Counted from the stretch's first letter, positions 48,592-61,330 are shown. The stretch is DNA of 64,000 bases from Parasponia andersonii (GCA_002914805.1 JXTB01000094.1:508124-572123); one strand, 5' to 3'. Made by a program: numbers and translations. Notes: generated from the letters alone by a model not told the origin.

Positions 48592-48666
48592 ACAGTCGCC
48601 TTCTTCTCTTCTCTCCTCTTCTCTTTTCTTCTCTTCTCTTCTTTCTCAAACAGTTCAAATCCAAAG
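48592..48666 (+). promoter_or_regulatory. CT-rich leader (5' UTR / Y-patch type)
   Basis: An almost pure C/T stretch (CTTCTCTTCTCTCC-like) runs up to about 48648 and stops shortly before the ATG at 48667. Such pyrimidine-rich leaders are common in plant 5' UTRs. It also keeps the upstream frame open, which explains an apparent longer frame from 48562. Confidence 0.5.
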
Positions 48667-51006
48667 ATGCAGCAGAGATCTTCGAGGGCTTCTTCTAGAA
48701 TCTCCTCATCGGAGAACTTGTCTGTCTTGTCCAACTCAACTAGCTATAGCTATGGTTATAGAGAGAGAACAAGCTCTGAGGTGGAAGAAGAGAGGGAGCA
48801 GCTGGAGTACAACCTGCCCACATGCGATCCCCTCTCCCACGCCGCCATTAGAGAGCAGTCTCGTCTCAGATCCGCCCACAACGTCATTCACCTCATCCCT
48901 CTCGTCCTCCTTCTCTGCGCCATCGTCCTCTGGTTCTTCTCATACCCAGGTACCATTTCAACCTTTTCTTTAGCTGATCATCACCTTCTCACCAACCCAA
49001 CTCTTTTTTGTCCTTTTTTTTTGATAGAGAAAAATAAGAAAGACTGAAATTTTATATCTGGGTTTTTGGTTAAATGTCCAAAAGTTCGAAAATTTTGCCA
49101 AGTTGTAACTTGTATTCTACATTTGTGATTCTTTTCCCCTTTTGGTTTCTCTTTATATATATCCAGTAAATAATTTTTTTTATAATTAATTTGGCATATT
49201 TTTTTATAGTAAAAAAAAAAAACATTAATAATCAACATCATGTAACTCCTTATAATTGTTAGGTCATGATAATCTAATGATTAAAAAAAAAGCCTACACA
49301 AGGCTACACAAGGATTGACAACCTATATATATATATATAACATAAAGTATCTACTTAAGTGAATCTTAATTGTTACTGTGAATAAAAATTAATATTTTAA
49401 TGGAATTTGTTTGTTTGTGTTGGAAGTGAAGATGATGAATCAGTGATCTTTTACTTATTAATTTCATGTTAATGTCAGCTTGTTTGTTCGTGCAAATTTA
49501 AAGTTAAATTTTGGCTATTGATTGATTCCATGTTGGAACTTGCCTATTTAATGGTATATGAATAGCTTGAACTGTCAAAATTAGATTCATTGGATGCCAT
49601 GAAAGCCCCATAATCCTGTTGAAGGTAGGAGGATCAAGATTCAAGAGGATTTTCAATTTGAGAGCCGTAGACACGTTTTGTCTTCATCGCTTTATTGCTA
49701 TTTGAAACTTTCAGAGAGGCTTTCTAATACAATTATGTGACTGTGTGGAGCTAGCTTAATTGGTTTGAGACTCAGGGGGTGAGTGTGAGGGCTGGGTCAT
49801 GGGTTCGAGTACCAGGGAGACAAAAATAAGTACTTATCACGAGAAAAAAAACAATTATGAGATTGTGAAAACCAAGTTGTGATGTAGTTTTATTTATGAA
49901 AGTGTGTATGGCATAATCTTTAACCTTACTACGACCTAAATATCAAGGGTTCACTTGGGTTCGCTTGGCAGCATTTAGGTTTTCTACTTTCATCTTCACC
50001 GTTCATTTCACTCTCTTAAAGAAAAGGAAAAAAAAAAAAATAGATGTTACCGAGCAAACTTCAAGCTTTTCTTACTAAAGCAAAGATTGGAAAGAAAGTG
50101 TAGTTTTAAGCTTTATTCTTATCTCTGCACGGAAGGTTTGATGCTTTACTTGTTGCTACCTTTTATTGGTAATAAATGTTTTGGACATTGTTGTTGTGAT
50201 TCTTTCTCACCAAGATGTATTGTTTTGGGTTTTTGCCAGAATTAAAGTCATGATGCTTGCTTCCAACATTGGTTGTGACTGTATAAAGGAGTTAAATGGA
50301 CTTAACAATGGAACAATTGGTGCCTCACAGACCAAGATTTTCTCTCTTTGCCTAATTTTTGTGGATGAAACAATACGACCTATTTTGATTTGTTATACAG
50401 GGCGTGATTTGGCATCTTTCTTCTTTTTTGTTTCTTTTACAGAGAGATTGTGTGTATTGTCTAATTACAGTCCGAACAATTATTTTACGCAAAGTGATTA
50501 TCACTTCGAATAAGAGATTTACTTGTTTTTCTCCTGCTATTGTATTTGAAACCCTCAGATTTGAAGCGATATTTTGGTAAGATCACAATGCAAAGAAATG
50601 TATGCTTGATAGACAAGGAGTAAACCATGCTTATTTGCCACTCCTAGGCTCATGCTAAAGCATTATCGCGTATTGTTATGCATCTATTCTGCTAGCCTCT
50701 CTTACTTGCTTTATTTCTTTTATACACAGCATGTATATGTAGTGGCCTGTCCGATTAGTCTCGGCTTTTCGGCGCTTCTACTACAAGAATGGATTTATAA
50801 CTTTGGTCTTTACTTTTTACAATACAACACTCAGAAATGTCTTCTTCAAAAGATAGAAAAATTTTCTTTGACATTTGAGAATTCATGGTATAAATTCCAT
50901 AATCTGTCGCGTTTTGCTCCCATTCATTAACCCGAAGTTGAATTATTTGCTGTCTACAGGGGTTGACAATCAAAATTTGTATGCTCCAAGAGTGGTCCGA
51001 GCCTAA
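48667..51006 (+). CDS. Small single-pass membrane protein, 109 residues, two exons
   Basis: Exon 1 is 48667-48949 and exon 2 is 50960-51006; the intron has GT (48950) and AG (50958-50959), and the split codon is G|GG. The protein has a Ser-rich N-terminus (1-35), an acidic stretch (EVEEEREQLEY, 38-48), and a membrane helix at about 73-92 (VIHLIPLVLLLCAIVLWFF). A short tail ends in YAPRVVRA. The Ser/Arg-rich, basic flank before the helix suggests the N-terminus faces the cytosol. I do not recognise the family and assign no function. The ATG at 48667 is chosen because it follows the CT-rich leader; the frame open before it codes only low-complexity Ser/Phe/Leu. The intron holds a SINE (49738-49850). 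Exon 2 lies entirely antisense to the last coding exon of the monooxygenase gene. Without splicing, the frame would end at 49047 with an unlikely tail. Confidence 0.7.
49738..49850 (+). mobile_element. tRNA-derived SINE in the intron
   Basis: An A-box-like TAGCTTAATTGGTTTGAGAC and a B-box GGGTTCGAGTACC lie about 40 bases apart, followed by an A-rich tail (49842-49850). Target duplicates ACAATTATG lie at 49729-49737 and 49851-49859. The head resembles the SINE at 19409-19568, so both probably belong to one family. Confidence 0.85.
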
Positions 51007-53407
51007 CTAGCTTGGGGATGATAACATTGTTCCGAATAGAACACACAACTGGATTCCCCCACTGCAGAACCGACCCGACGAGATTGGCACGTATGGTTAG
51101 AGGAAAAATACGAGGCCATCTCTCACTTCCATATGAACTCAGAGCATCTTCCACTGATGGTTCTGATCCAGATTTTACTGCATTCGCAAGCTTTCTTGCT
51201 AGAACAACTGCATCTTCCAGAGCACAACAAGCTCCTTGTCCTAGATTGGGAGTCATTGGATGCCACGCATCGCCTACTAACACGACTCTTCCAGAAGAAG
51301 CCAGTGGGCTGATTGCTGGCCACAGCCACCGGTCAACGAGGGGCGTTCTGATTATTGTGTCATCTGGGGTTTGATCTATGATGTTGAGTAGATCGGTAGG
51401 CCAGTTACTGACGAGCTCTTTAGCTTGCTTCTTCAGTTCAGCCGGGTCTCTGATTTTAGGACCTGCAATAAGAAGTCCACTATATAAGAAAAGCATGGAA
51501 ATTTGAAGATGATTCAATTGCCTATAATTTCAATTATTCGTCTATTGAGGTTTGGAATGAAAGTTTCGATGAAATTGGACCTGGAGAAGGGCGGTTGAAG
51601 CAGATAAACCAGTAGACTTTAGTGGGAGAAACAGGAACACATCCTGCTCGTAGTCCTCTTCCATATATGTAGTTGACTTTTGGTTCAAATGGCTGTCCAT
51701 TAGGATAATATCCAAGACCCCGGAAAGCACAATGCCCAACATACTTGGGATCAGAGAACCCCATCCACTTGGCTATTGGAGATCGAGTCCCATCACAGCC
51801 AATCACAATCTGTTAAATCCACAAAAGTAATAAGGTAAAAGTTGAAAATATTGTAGTTCACCAATTGGTTATATGTCCACAGTTGAAGAAATTAGCCATC
51901 CTAAGGTTAAAAAATGTGTCCTCATAACTGAATTTTGGCCCTATTCCTCGTATACTTTTTGTTGTTTTTAGGTGACAAAAAAAAAGAAGCATAAAAATGC
52001 AACTTTTTGGAAAGAGGTTTGGTCATGTTTCTTTTTGAGGGGACTGGGACTAAAACAGGGAGTATGTAAGTTCATAAATCGTCTATTTGTTTTCAAAAAT
52101 AAGCCAAACATTCTTAAAAACAAGTGTTGAGCTCCTAAAAATGTGAAAAGAAGTCAACATTTAAACTTTGCATAGAATTAGACAAGAAATTAGACGGTGG
52201 GTTAAGTCTAACCTTTGCAGACAACCGAGTTCCATCCACCAGTTCCAACATGGTTCCTCCACTCTCAGTTTTACTAATCGTCGACAACTTCGACGAGAAA
52301 CGAATGGAATCCGGCAGCAGCTGGTTGGCGAGAGTCTCTAATAGTACTCTCCTCTCAACAGCTCGCACTTCTTGGCTGTCCCATTCGCGTTAGAACAAAG
52401 AATGAGAACAAAGAAAATAACTTCTGTACGAGCTCGAGTGACAAAATAAACCTATAATTTTACTAAAGCTTGTATATGTTTTAATGGAAGAACGATGACT
52501 ATGTTAGTAGTACCTTTCATCTTCATCTTTGAAATTGAAGGAGCGTAGCTCCCTTCCATCTTCTGACTTCACCACCATCCTGCACAGCTGATACATGAAC
52601 CAGTTCAGGTAATAAATAAAAAAGAAAGAGTTTGCCTAAAAATGCGAGAACACAAACACCGATAAATGTATTTGTATATATGTCTGTAAATTGTATTAGG
52701 AAAAAAAAAAAAAAAAGGAAAGAAAAAGGTTATGTATAACGTACCCTTGAATTTCAAGAAACTGGGTTCTGAGATCATTTCCAACCCCAATTGCGTCCAA
52801 AACGCGCCAGCCATTCTTGAAAAGGGTTAGTGAAGTTCCACCAGTCCGAAGTGACTCTGCTTGCTCAAGCACCAATGATCGAACCCCTAGCCTAATATTT
52901 TCAAGCGCACATATTTTATCCATCATTGTAATTATACTCAACAGCATAATCACTATACTGAAGTAGAAACAAAAGGGTTCCATTTTCATTCCATAACATC
53001 TCGCACAAAGCCCAAAGTTTTGCTTATTATCTGTTAGCAATAGTATTATACTCTTAACAGTCTCCAACATATTACCTGTGGAGGGAGACTGCAGTAGCGA
53101 GGCCAGCGATTCCGGCGCCCACGATGACGATATCCTCCTTTCGAGCTTCGGATTGAGCTCTGACGATTGATCGAAAACTGGGGTTGGTTCTATAATGTTC
53201 GAGTCCACGCCAAGAATAGTGATGGTTGTTCGGAAAATTTCTGTATTTGGAATGGTTAAGTGAGAGAGCTGAGTTCAGAAAGATCGATGAGAAAGAAGCT
53301 GCAGCCATGGTGGGTTCAGTGGTGCTGTTACGTACACAAAAACGCAAAGTCTGTGGCATTACAAGAGGGAAACAGAGAAGAGGGAGAGTAGTAGGCTTGG
53401 CAGCCAT
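50954..53407 (-). CDS. CTF2A: Plastid FAD-dependent monooxygenase, CTF2A/CTF2B type, 481 residues
   Basis: Six exons: 53407-53076, 52891-52745, 52579-52514, 52375-52213, 51809-51581, 51462-50954. All introns are GT-AG and all phases fit, giving 1446 bases with stop. A Ser/Asn-rich N-terminus of about 85 residues looks like a chloroplast transit peptide. Then come IVIVGAGIAG (FAD-binding, 93-102), GGTSLTLFKNGWRVLDAIG, IVIGCDG (DG motif, 237-243) and VGDAWHPMTPNLGQG (GD motif, 375 on). These are the marks of the aromatic-ring hydroxylase/zeaxanthin-epoxidase-like flavoprotein fold. Such enzymes use NAD(P)H and O2, but the substrate of the CTF2 group is not established. The overall wording fits CTF2A/CTF2B of Arabidopsis, so the symbol is by family. 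A second in-frame Met (residue 34) could also start it. The last exon fully covers exon 2 of the convergent gene. Confidence 0.9.
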
Positions 53408-54028
53408 AGAAAACTAGTGGCTCATATTATAATTTCCGGGATTATGTATTCGTAAATGGAAAAATAATTTTTTTGAGTTTCAGATTATATAATTTGTAAT
53501 TATTGAATAGTCACGCAACAATTTTATATTATTACAAAAGTCATTTTTTAAAAAACTTTAAAATGTCATCTCAGTCCAAATTACTTATATTTATGTCAAA
53601 TTTCCTTTGTATTTGGAGCCTTTGTTTCATGAAGTTATTATTATTATTATTATTTTTTTTTCATAACAAATTTATCCTTATTATTTTATCGATTTTTCAA
53701 ATTAACAAATATTAAAAAATTAAATTAAAAAAAAAAAACTGCACAAACCTATAACTTTTTAAATGTTTATTAATTTTATGTATGCTTTCCAATTCTCCGT
53801 CATTCTTATCATTTTATCTAACTCTTTATTTTCTTTCTCCTCGTGGTTTCGTCTTATTTTCTCCTTCATCATCTCTCGTCATTTTCTCTCCTATTGCTCT
53901 CAATTTCTTTTTTTTTTTCTCTACTCATAATTATGTATCATACTATACAAAACAAACGAGACATTCAATGTCTGTACAATTAATACCACTGGTGACATAA
54001 ACACCACATTGCTTGCTTGTACTAATTG
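53408..54028. promoter_or_regulatory. Upstream region of the monooxygenase gene
   Basis: On the minus strand an AATTATAATATGAG segment lies about 20-35 bases before the first ATG, which is too close for a TATA box unless the 5' UTR is very short. The rest is AT-rich with T and A runs. No clear element was found, and the promoter is assumed by position. Confidence 0.35.
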
Positions 54029-57000
54029 GGCGTGTTTGGATTGCGGAATTAGATGGGAGATTGGGATTGGATAAAATAGTCCCATGTTTGGGGCTGAAAT
54101 TATAGGTTACTGGATTGGAATAAAACAATCCCATTAGAAGGGGATAATTTTATCCCTGATAGAACTTGGGATTCAGAACTTTCCTTCGTTCTCACATCGT
54201 CCCCTCTCTTTTTTCTCCTCCATTTCTAGGCTCGTCTTTCTCTTCTCTTCACTTTTCTTCCATTTCTTCTTCTCCATTTTCGGAGATCTTCTCCAACCCT
54301 TCAATCTCAGATCTCAACGATCCCTGTCCAAAGGAATTACACTATTTTTCTTTTCTATTATCTCTATTGTGAGAGCATTCAATTGGGTGCCATATATGAT
54401 TCCTAGATTTTTCTCTAATAATGGAGCTGTGGTATTTGTCTTTGGTTCATATTATTATTTAATTTTTGCGGTTTTGCTTTCTTAATGTTTGGATTGATGA
54501 AGTTCTTATGTGTGATTTTTTTTTTTTTTTTATTTTTATTTTTTTTTATATTGGATTGTTTCAACTATAAAAATTCCCACTGCGAGTATGAAAAGCGAAT
54601 ATGCATATGATGCCATGTTCCTATAGCAAACCATATGTTTGAGAAAACGCCTCAAAGGTTATGCTATCTTATTTTTAACTCTAAATTTTCTTGGAGTTTA
54701 GTCAATACTTGGCTTCTTTTATCCTCAAGTGTTTTAACCCGTTTAGCTTGGTAATTGGGCTGATTTCTTTCATGAGATGATGTTGACTTGAGCAATACTA
54801 AAGGTTTAATAACTATATGGTTTTCCATATCCAGCTCTAGTGGTCTGATTAATTTCTTATAATGTTAACTCCTCTAATCAAAGATGGTGGCGACTGTTTA
54901 ATAAAAGAAAGATAAAGTTTTTTTTTTTTTTTTTTCACAGTAGATATCTCCTTCCAGTCAATTATTCTTCAAAACAGTGCCTTGAAAGCAAAAATAATCA
55001 AAGGTAGATGAGTTTATGGCGTACGTGGTATATATGTTGTTCTTCGTGAAGTTTAGCTCCTACTTTGACATACCAAAAATTGTATCTTTTTCCATGTAAA
55101 AAGACTGTTTCCCGTATATTGCGTATAAGTGCAATGAATTTTTGGTCACTCTTTGGATTGTACAAGAGATATGATGAGTCCATAAGAAATTTTAGGATTA
55201 GTGTTTACTCTGTTTTTGTATAATTCTTTAGCGATTCTTTTAGCTTCTATTAAAAGTTGCAAACTATATGACAGCCGAAATTTTGTGTTTTGTGATCTCT
55301 GTTTCTTAGGTCCTTGGTCTATGATCTCCTTTTACTATATTTTCTGACGTACTATGTTTTATGCCAAGTAGTTTTCGAGTCATGAGATGCTGATTTAATG
55401 TCGCATTCGTACAGTTGTTTTTAAAGACGTATCTTTAGGTGTGTGCTGACACCATTTTCTTTTTTTATAGTCGAATACAGGACCATGGGTTGCTAAAACA
55501 CTGAACTCATGAGTTACCCCTTTATCATGAGTTTGTATCTTGTATTCCATGTTAATGTATTGCGGGTGATTCAGATACATGCTTTCAATGGAGCTAGGTG
55601 TCCTAAGTGATATGCCTGATATAAGAAAGACTCTTAAAAATTGTTTAAACAACAAGTACTTGGCTCAAAGTTTACTTCTATGTATGATAGTAATTTATAT
55701 AGAACGTGGTTGAAAGTTCTAGTTATTGTGTTATGCATTCAAATATGAAGTATACAATGTAGATTATAATTTTTTAGATGAGAAAAATAGTTTGTTTTTA
55801 AGTTTGATTAATTGGGTTTTATTTTAAGAGTTAGGAGCTAAGTTGTGTCATCATACAAAGACTTGGTTTTCTACTTAAATTGTTTGTTTATTCTACCGAG
55901 ATTGGAAAATTTTCTTGTTTATAAAGTTTATAAAGTCCCTTGTTTATTTATAAAGTTTTTTAGCAGCACTTACAGTGTTTGTTTCCATCAGTTGTCCACA
56001 ATTTTTATTTTATATATATATATATATATATATACACATTTTGGTATCACCAGAGTTTGGTTTACTTTGGAAAGGACTGCACATTTGCTCCAGCATACCC
56101 AGAGTACATGCTGATGAGAATCCTCTTTTAGCATCCGGTCATTGAGAGCTAGTCCCCTGCAATTTCGATTTTAAGAGATGAAGTTTACTATAGGATTAGT
56201 AAATTAAAACCTACAAACTGATTGTTTTCATTTGTTTATTTGTTTTGTTAGCTTTGGGAATAGTGGAAATGGAATATTAGTCGAACAAATACATTCAATT
56301 TTTGTCTTGGACATCTTCAAGTGTACAGATTGTAGAAGTAATGAAATTGCATATTATGTTGAGGCGAGTACAGTTGTCCACACTTCTTGCTTTTCCAATT
56401 GTTGCTTAGTTTTGTTTAAAATAAAATAAAATAATAGTAATGATGATATATAGATGGCATGATTTAGCTTGCATTCGCTATTATATGAGCTGATTAAAAT
56501 ATTATTTAGCTACGTATTATGGCTGTTGTTAGTTGAAATAATAAATGTGCAATTCGATTAATATTATTATATAAGGGTGCATGTACTATGCCAATTTTAA
56601 AATTTAACTTGCAAATTTTAGTCTCAGCTTTGTTTTCTTCTAAAATAAAATTCATTCTAAAATATGATCTAAAGATATACATGTTCAATTTATCATCTAT
56701 ATTTTAAGTTTTTTTTTTTTAAATAAAAACTATGTCTAGTTATTAAGCGTTAATTTTTATACCTATTGAGTCTCAAATTTTGATTTTTTTCCTCAAAAAA
56801 AATTATATTATCTCAAATAAGAAAAAAAAAGTTTGATATTTAGTTCGAATTGTGAAAAATAAAAAACTAATCGAATCCTATTCATATATCACACCAAACA
56901 AACATGGGATTAGATTAAATACAAAGGTTTCTAACACTTTTACATATAAAAAACTAAAAGAAATACAAAAATATGGAACTCAAGCTTTTTTCAAATTTTC

Positions 57001-57480
57001 GTATGATTTTTATTAGAAAAATATCTCTTTTTAAAAAAAATTTAGAAAAATACTATTTTCAAAATAATTATTGATTACCAATTTTTGAAAATTGATTATC
57101 GGTTATTGGTTATCAGTTATATACTAGTTATAAATACCTTTAGTTATTAATTGTCAATTTTCAGAAACTGATTACCTGTTACTAAAAACTATTTTAAAAA
57201 CTGTACTGCATCTTAAAAAATACTAACTACCGTATTTTTCAATTTTTTTTGGAAAGTACCGTATAAGGTCTAATTTCTTCTAAATATAATTCAGTCCCAT
57301 CAACTCATATTTAATCTAATCCAATTTTTAGTCTAATCTTATTCTATCTTATTTTACATGCCAAATGAAATCAATATTTGTCCTCGTGTAACTTACGAAC
57401 GTGTCCAAATTTGGGCCGATGAACATTTGCCTTATAATTCCAAATCCAAAGCAAGTGCTTTCTTTTTTGGCTAATAAAAA
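54029..57480. other. Non-coding, probably transposon-derived segments
   Basis: At 54029 a GGGCGTGTTTGGATTGCGG-type start, common at ends of hAT/Harbinger-like elements, is followed by TTGGGATTGGATAAAATAGTC. Related wording, inverted, is found at 56886-56915 (ACCAAACAAACATGGGATT) and 57310-57370. A CT-rich stretch (54180-54300) resembles a gene leader, but no coding frame follows. I cannot define the element's borders. Confidence 0.35.
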
Positions 57481-60400
57481 AAAAAAAAAGAAATTGTGGT
57501 ATATGTCCATCTTTTTAAACTTTACTCAGTGGATATCCACCTCTTTCAATTTATAACAAAATGTCCAGCTGTTTAAAATTTGAAAAAAATAGTTAGCTAA
57601 TAAACATTTTTTTCCCGATTTTTCCCTTAATTAAAATTTTTTGTTTTCTTTTGTTTTGCTTTTTTGGAATCTCCCACTATTCTCTCTCTTATTCTTTTTT
57701 TTCCTCTTTTTCTTTTTGTTTTTTTTTATTGTTCAGCTACTAAATTTCCAGATTCTTCTTTTCAAATCTTTGTCGTTCTTCTCGAATCTCCGGCGAAATC
57801 TCATTGTTTTTCGGCATTGTTTTGGTTTATCTTTTTTTTCTCTAGCATTTTTGGACTCATCTTCATCTTCTCTGGTATTTTTCTAGTTTTACTTCCTCTT
57901 CTTCGGTATTTTGATCGATTTATTCGTTTGCATTGGTCGAGTTCAAACTTATATTTGATCTTGTTTAAGTATGCATGGTTTTCTTGATTTTGATTTTTGT
58001 TTTTTTTTAATCATACCTATCTTTTTGTGTTTGATTATATTGTGTATGATTTTGGGGATTCTGATTTGTGCTTCTAATTTGTGTTATAATTATTGTTAAT
58101 TTAAGTCTAATCTTAGGTTTTTTTCTTATAGATATATTTTTTTGGAATTATATTATGTAATTAGTAATGGTTTATTATCTTTTTGTTGTGGTATATATTA
58201 TTATTGTAGTGGTATATTTGATTTTTCTAGAAGTATATAGTTCTGTTGTTCTATTGTTTTGGTTGTTGAAGATATTTAATATTCTTGTTTGGTTCATAAT
58301 CTTTTGGTCTTTGTATATGCGTTTTTTGTCGTGGTATATAGTATTCCTTTTTATGCAGTTATTATTGATTACCATGTCAATTGTTTTGATATTTGGTTCA
58401 TAGATTTTTGGTCACGGTATATATGATTTCTATTTCTGTGGTTTTTTGTCACGAACATTTTTAGTTTTATAATTCATATTTTAAACTTTGAGTTAGGTAA
58501 AAAAAAATGTTGGAGATTGGGTTATTTAATTTGCGTATATTCAAAATTAGTGGCACATATTTTGGAGGATAAATGAGATATAAAAAGTATTCACTGACTT
58601 ATTATATTATAGGCATAGAATACCAAAAAGCTTTCACATTGGTTATATTTGGCGATGGTTCAAAAAACTAGTTCAAAAAGCTTTCTCTAGTGTAAATGTG
58701 ATTGTTCTATTTGTATTGCCTCAATTGTTGTAGACTTTGATCTTGTGTCGGTATGTTTTAGTTTATTGATATTAATTTCGTTATGTATTAGATTTGGAAT
58801 TTTTTTAATCAGTAATTTGTATTATAATTAATGTTAATTCAAGTATAATATTATTTTTCTCTTATATATATGTAGTTTTTTGTATATTCATGTGTGTTTT
58901 GTAATTTTTTTGATAATTAGTAATGGTTCATTAGTTTTTAGTTGTGATATATGTATCGTTGTAGTAGTATATATATTTTTGTCTATAGTATATGGTATTA
59001 TTGTTTATTGATTTTTTTTGGTAGTGGTTCATCATTAGTTATTCTGGTACATTTGATTGGTTCAGTAGTAAATACGATTTTTAATGTGGTATATTGGTTT
59101 TATGTTCTTTAGTTTTTTTGTTAACTATTTTTTATTTAATTCATTTATTTCTTGTGTTGGTATATGTTATTTTTGTCGTAGTACATATGTTTCTTTATAT
59201 AGTGTGGAGAATCATGTTCTATTTTTTTTTTTAAACATATTGTAACTATTGAATTTTTGTTAATTATTTGTTTTGTTATTATAGGGATGATAGTGATACC
59301 TATTATTATTCGTTACGATGGTCGTTGAGATGAGAATAAAAAGTATTCCTCCTGAATTACATATACCAAAGAAGAAGAAAAGCGATAGAGATCATTAGTC
59401 TCTTTGTATTAATTTTGTAATTTATTTTTTATTTTGAAACAAATAGTTTTTTTTTTCATAATTTAATACATGAAATTTTAGTCATGGTATATAGACATTT
59501 GGTCATGATATATGGCGTTACATACCAAAGTCACATTCATTATATTGATGTCATTGTTATTTTATTTATAAATATTCTCTTTTTTAGGTATATGAGTTTT
59601 TTGCTTTAGTATATTGAAATTTCGTCACAGCATATGAGTTTATATATCAGATTTATTACTTTAGATATTTTTATATTCTTATCTTTATATCCATGTTCGT
59701 ATATTTTTAGGTACATAAATTTTTGGTCGTAGCATATGGAATTATTGTTATGGTATATGAGGTTATATATCAATTTTATTAATTTAGATATTAGATATTG
59801 TTATTTTGTTTCGTTAAAGATATAAAGTTACGAACTAAACAGTTGTCCTAAGTTAGCAATTATGAACATAACTTCATTTGTATTAGTATTTATGAACCAA
59901 ATAATCTATCGATGAATTGTAGACTCATTATAAAATTGGTACATTTAACACATATTAGAGAAAGTCACAATACTCCTTTTCAGCAATTCATGTATCCAAA
60001 TAGAAATCTATGAATTTTATATACAAATTCATGCACTAAATACTCAAATTCATATATAAAATAATAATTAAAAGAATGACAATAAGTAGTTAATACTAAC
60101 TACTCAAGTTTATATAGTTTCATTTAGATAACAAGAAGACTATCATCCACTGTAAACAATAATGAACTACTATAAAAATCATACTCTTTGTTACATTCAC
60201 ATCAATGAAATATCCAAAGTAAGTCTACTTGAATTTTTTCTTTACTCTATACTCAGCTTATCGTTAGTGAGTTGTAGTATATATATCTTTGAATACATTT
60301 GGATTTTCTTCAGTTCTTGCCAATTTGTTTGTGTTGTAATGTTTTCCATTATAGCTCGAATATGTAACTATATTTACCAAAAAAAATAAGGTTATGAACG

Positions 60401-60554
60401 AATGACGTAAAATTAATAGTCAAACATAAATTAAAGTAGTATTGAAAAATTCATATACCACGATGAAAAGTTTATGAACTACTATGAAAAAATAATGAAC
60501 TACTATGAAAATTTTATGAACCACTATAAAAATTTCATGAATCACTGTACAATT

Positions 60555-60638
60555 GGACCTAATTGATTCAAGTAGAAACTTAGTGAGCAACAAAAAGGAC
60601 CTAATTGATTCAAGTAGAAACTTAGTGAGCAACAAAAA
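60555..60638. repeat. Exact tandem duplication, period 42 bp
   Basis: GGACCTAATTGATTCAAGTA and the following bases to CAACAAAAA occur at 60555 and again at 60597 without change. Confidence 0.9.
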
Positions 60639-61219
60639 TATATATCTGTGAAATAAAAGTATGCGAAATAGAAATCGTATACCACTACTGTACTTACATA
60701 TACCACTATGAATAATTAAGTTTGAATCTTATTCTTATAAAGAGAAATAAATCCATTATTATAGTGTGGTAAAGTATGTATTTAAGCGAGAAATTCCAAA
60801 GAATAATAGCTAAGAAATGAAGCAAAGAATAACAACTAAGAAATGAAACAAATGACAAAAACTTAGTTATGAAATAAAGAACAACATCTAAGATACGAAC
60901 CATGAACCATGTACTAAACCACTATAGTATGAAAAATTCATGAATCACTATTAAAAATTAATGAACCATGATAAAAATTTCATGAATTCCTAAGAAAAAT
61001 TATGAACTACTATAAAAAATTCATGCACTATTACTTAAACTTCATGAACAACTATGAAAATTTTATGAATCACTGTGCAATTGAAGTCAATAAGACTTAA
61101 CTTACATTAAAATTAACTGTTAAGAAGGAAAAAAAATTGGAAATAAAACAACTGTTAAGAGGGGTAGCAGAAATATTCTTGGTGGTAGATTCTCTTGATA
61201 TATATACCTAATTTATAAA

Positions 61220-61280
61220 TTCTAAAATGTATATACCTATGGATATCATCCTAAAATGTATATACCTATGGATATCATGG
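61220..61280. repeat. Tandem duplicate of about 30 bp
   Basis: CTAAAATGTATATACCTATG, then GATATCAT, is present twice in a row near the right edge of repeat B. Confidence 0.85.
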
Positions 61281-61330
61281 GCACTAGCAAGAGTCTGACA
61301 TTTTTTTTATAGACAAGTCTATCTAATTCT

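Larger units (their letters stand above)
57490..61330. repeat. Large foldback-like repeat B, similar to repeat A
   Basis: The left arm (to about 59800) repeats GGTTCATAATTTTTGG and TGGTATATG in T-rich sequence. The right arm (from about 59850) repeats the complements, such as TATGAACTACTATGAAAA and CATATACCACTATG. A short frame at 59320-59398 ends in IPKKKKSDRDH, a nuclear-signal-like tail of unknown origin. As in repeat A, the strand bias flips in the middle. A 42-bp exact tandem duplicate starts at 60555. Confidence 0.5.

Noticed and set aside
48562-49047. A longer 161-residue unspliced frame covering the small membrane-protein gene
   Set aside because: Its first 35 residues come from the CT-rich leader, and its last part is intron sequence behind a good GT donor. 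The spliced 109-residue form is more likely.
50166-50513. A 115-residue frame in the intron of the small membrane-protein gene
   Set aside because: It has no recognisable motif and mixed AT-rich composition, and it lies within a well-supported intron.
54029-56915. A complete hAT or Harbinger element between two GTGTTTGG-type ends
   Set aside because: The supposed ends do not pair well, several similar motifs lie on the right side, and no target duplicate could be fixed. Kept only as a weak note.
57641-58403. Frames rich in Phe/Leu/Ile/Val that look like membrane proteins
   Set aside because: They come from T-rich repeat sequence; several frames overlap with the same composition and no start context or family motif is seen.
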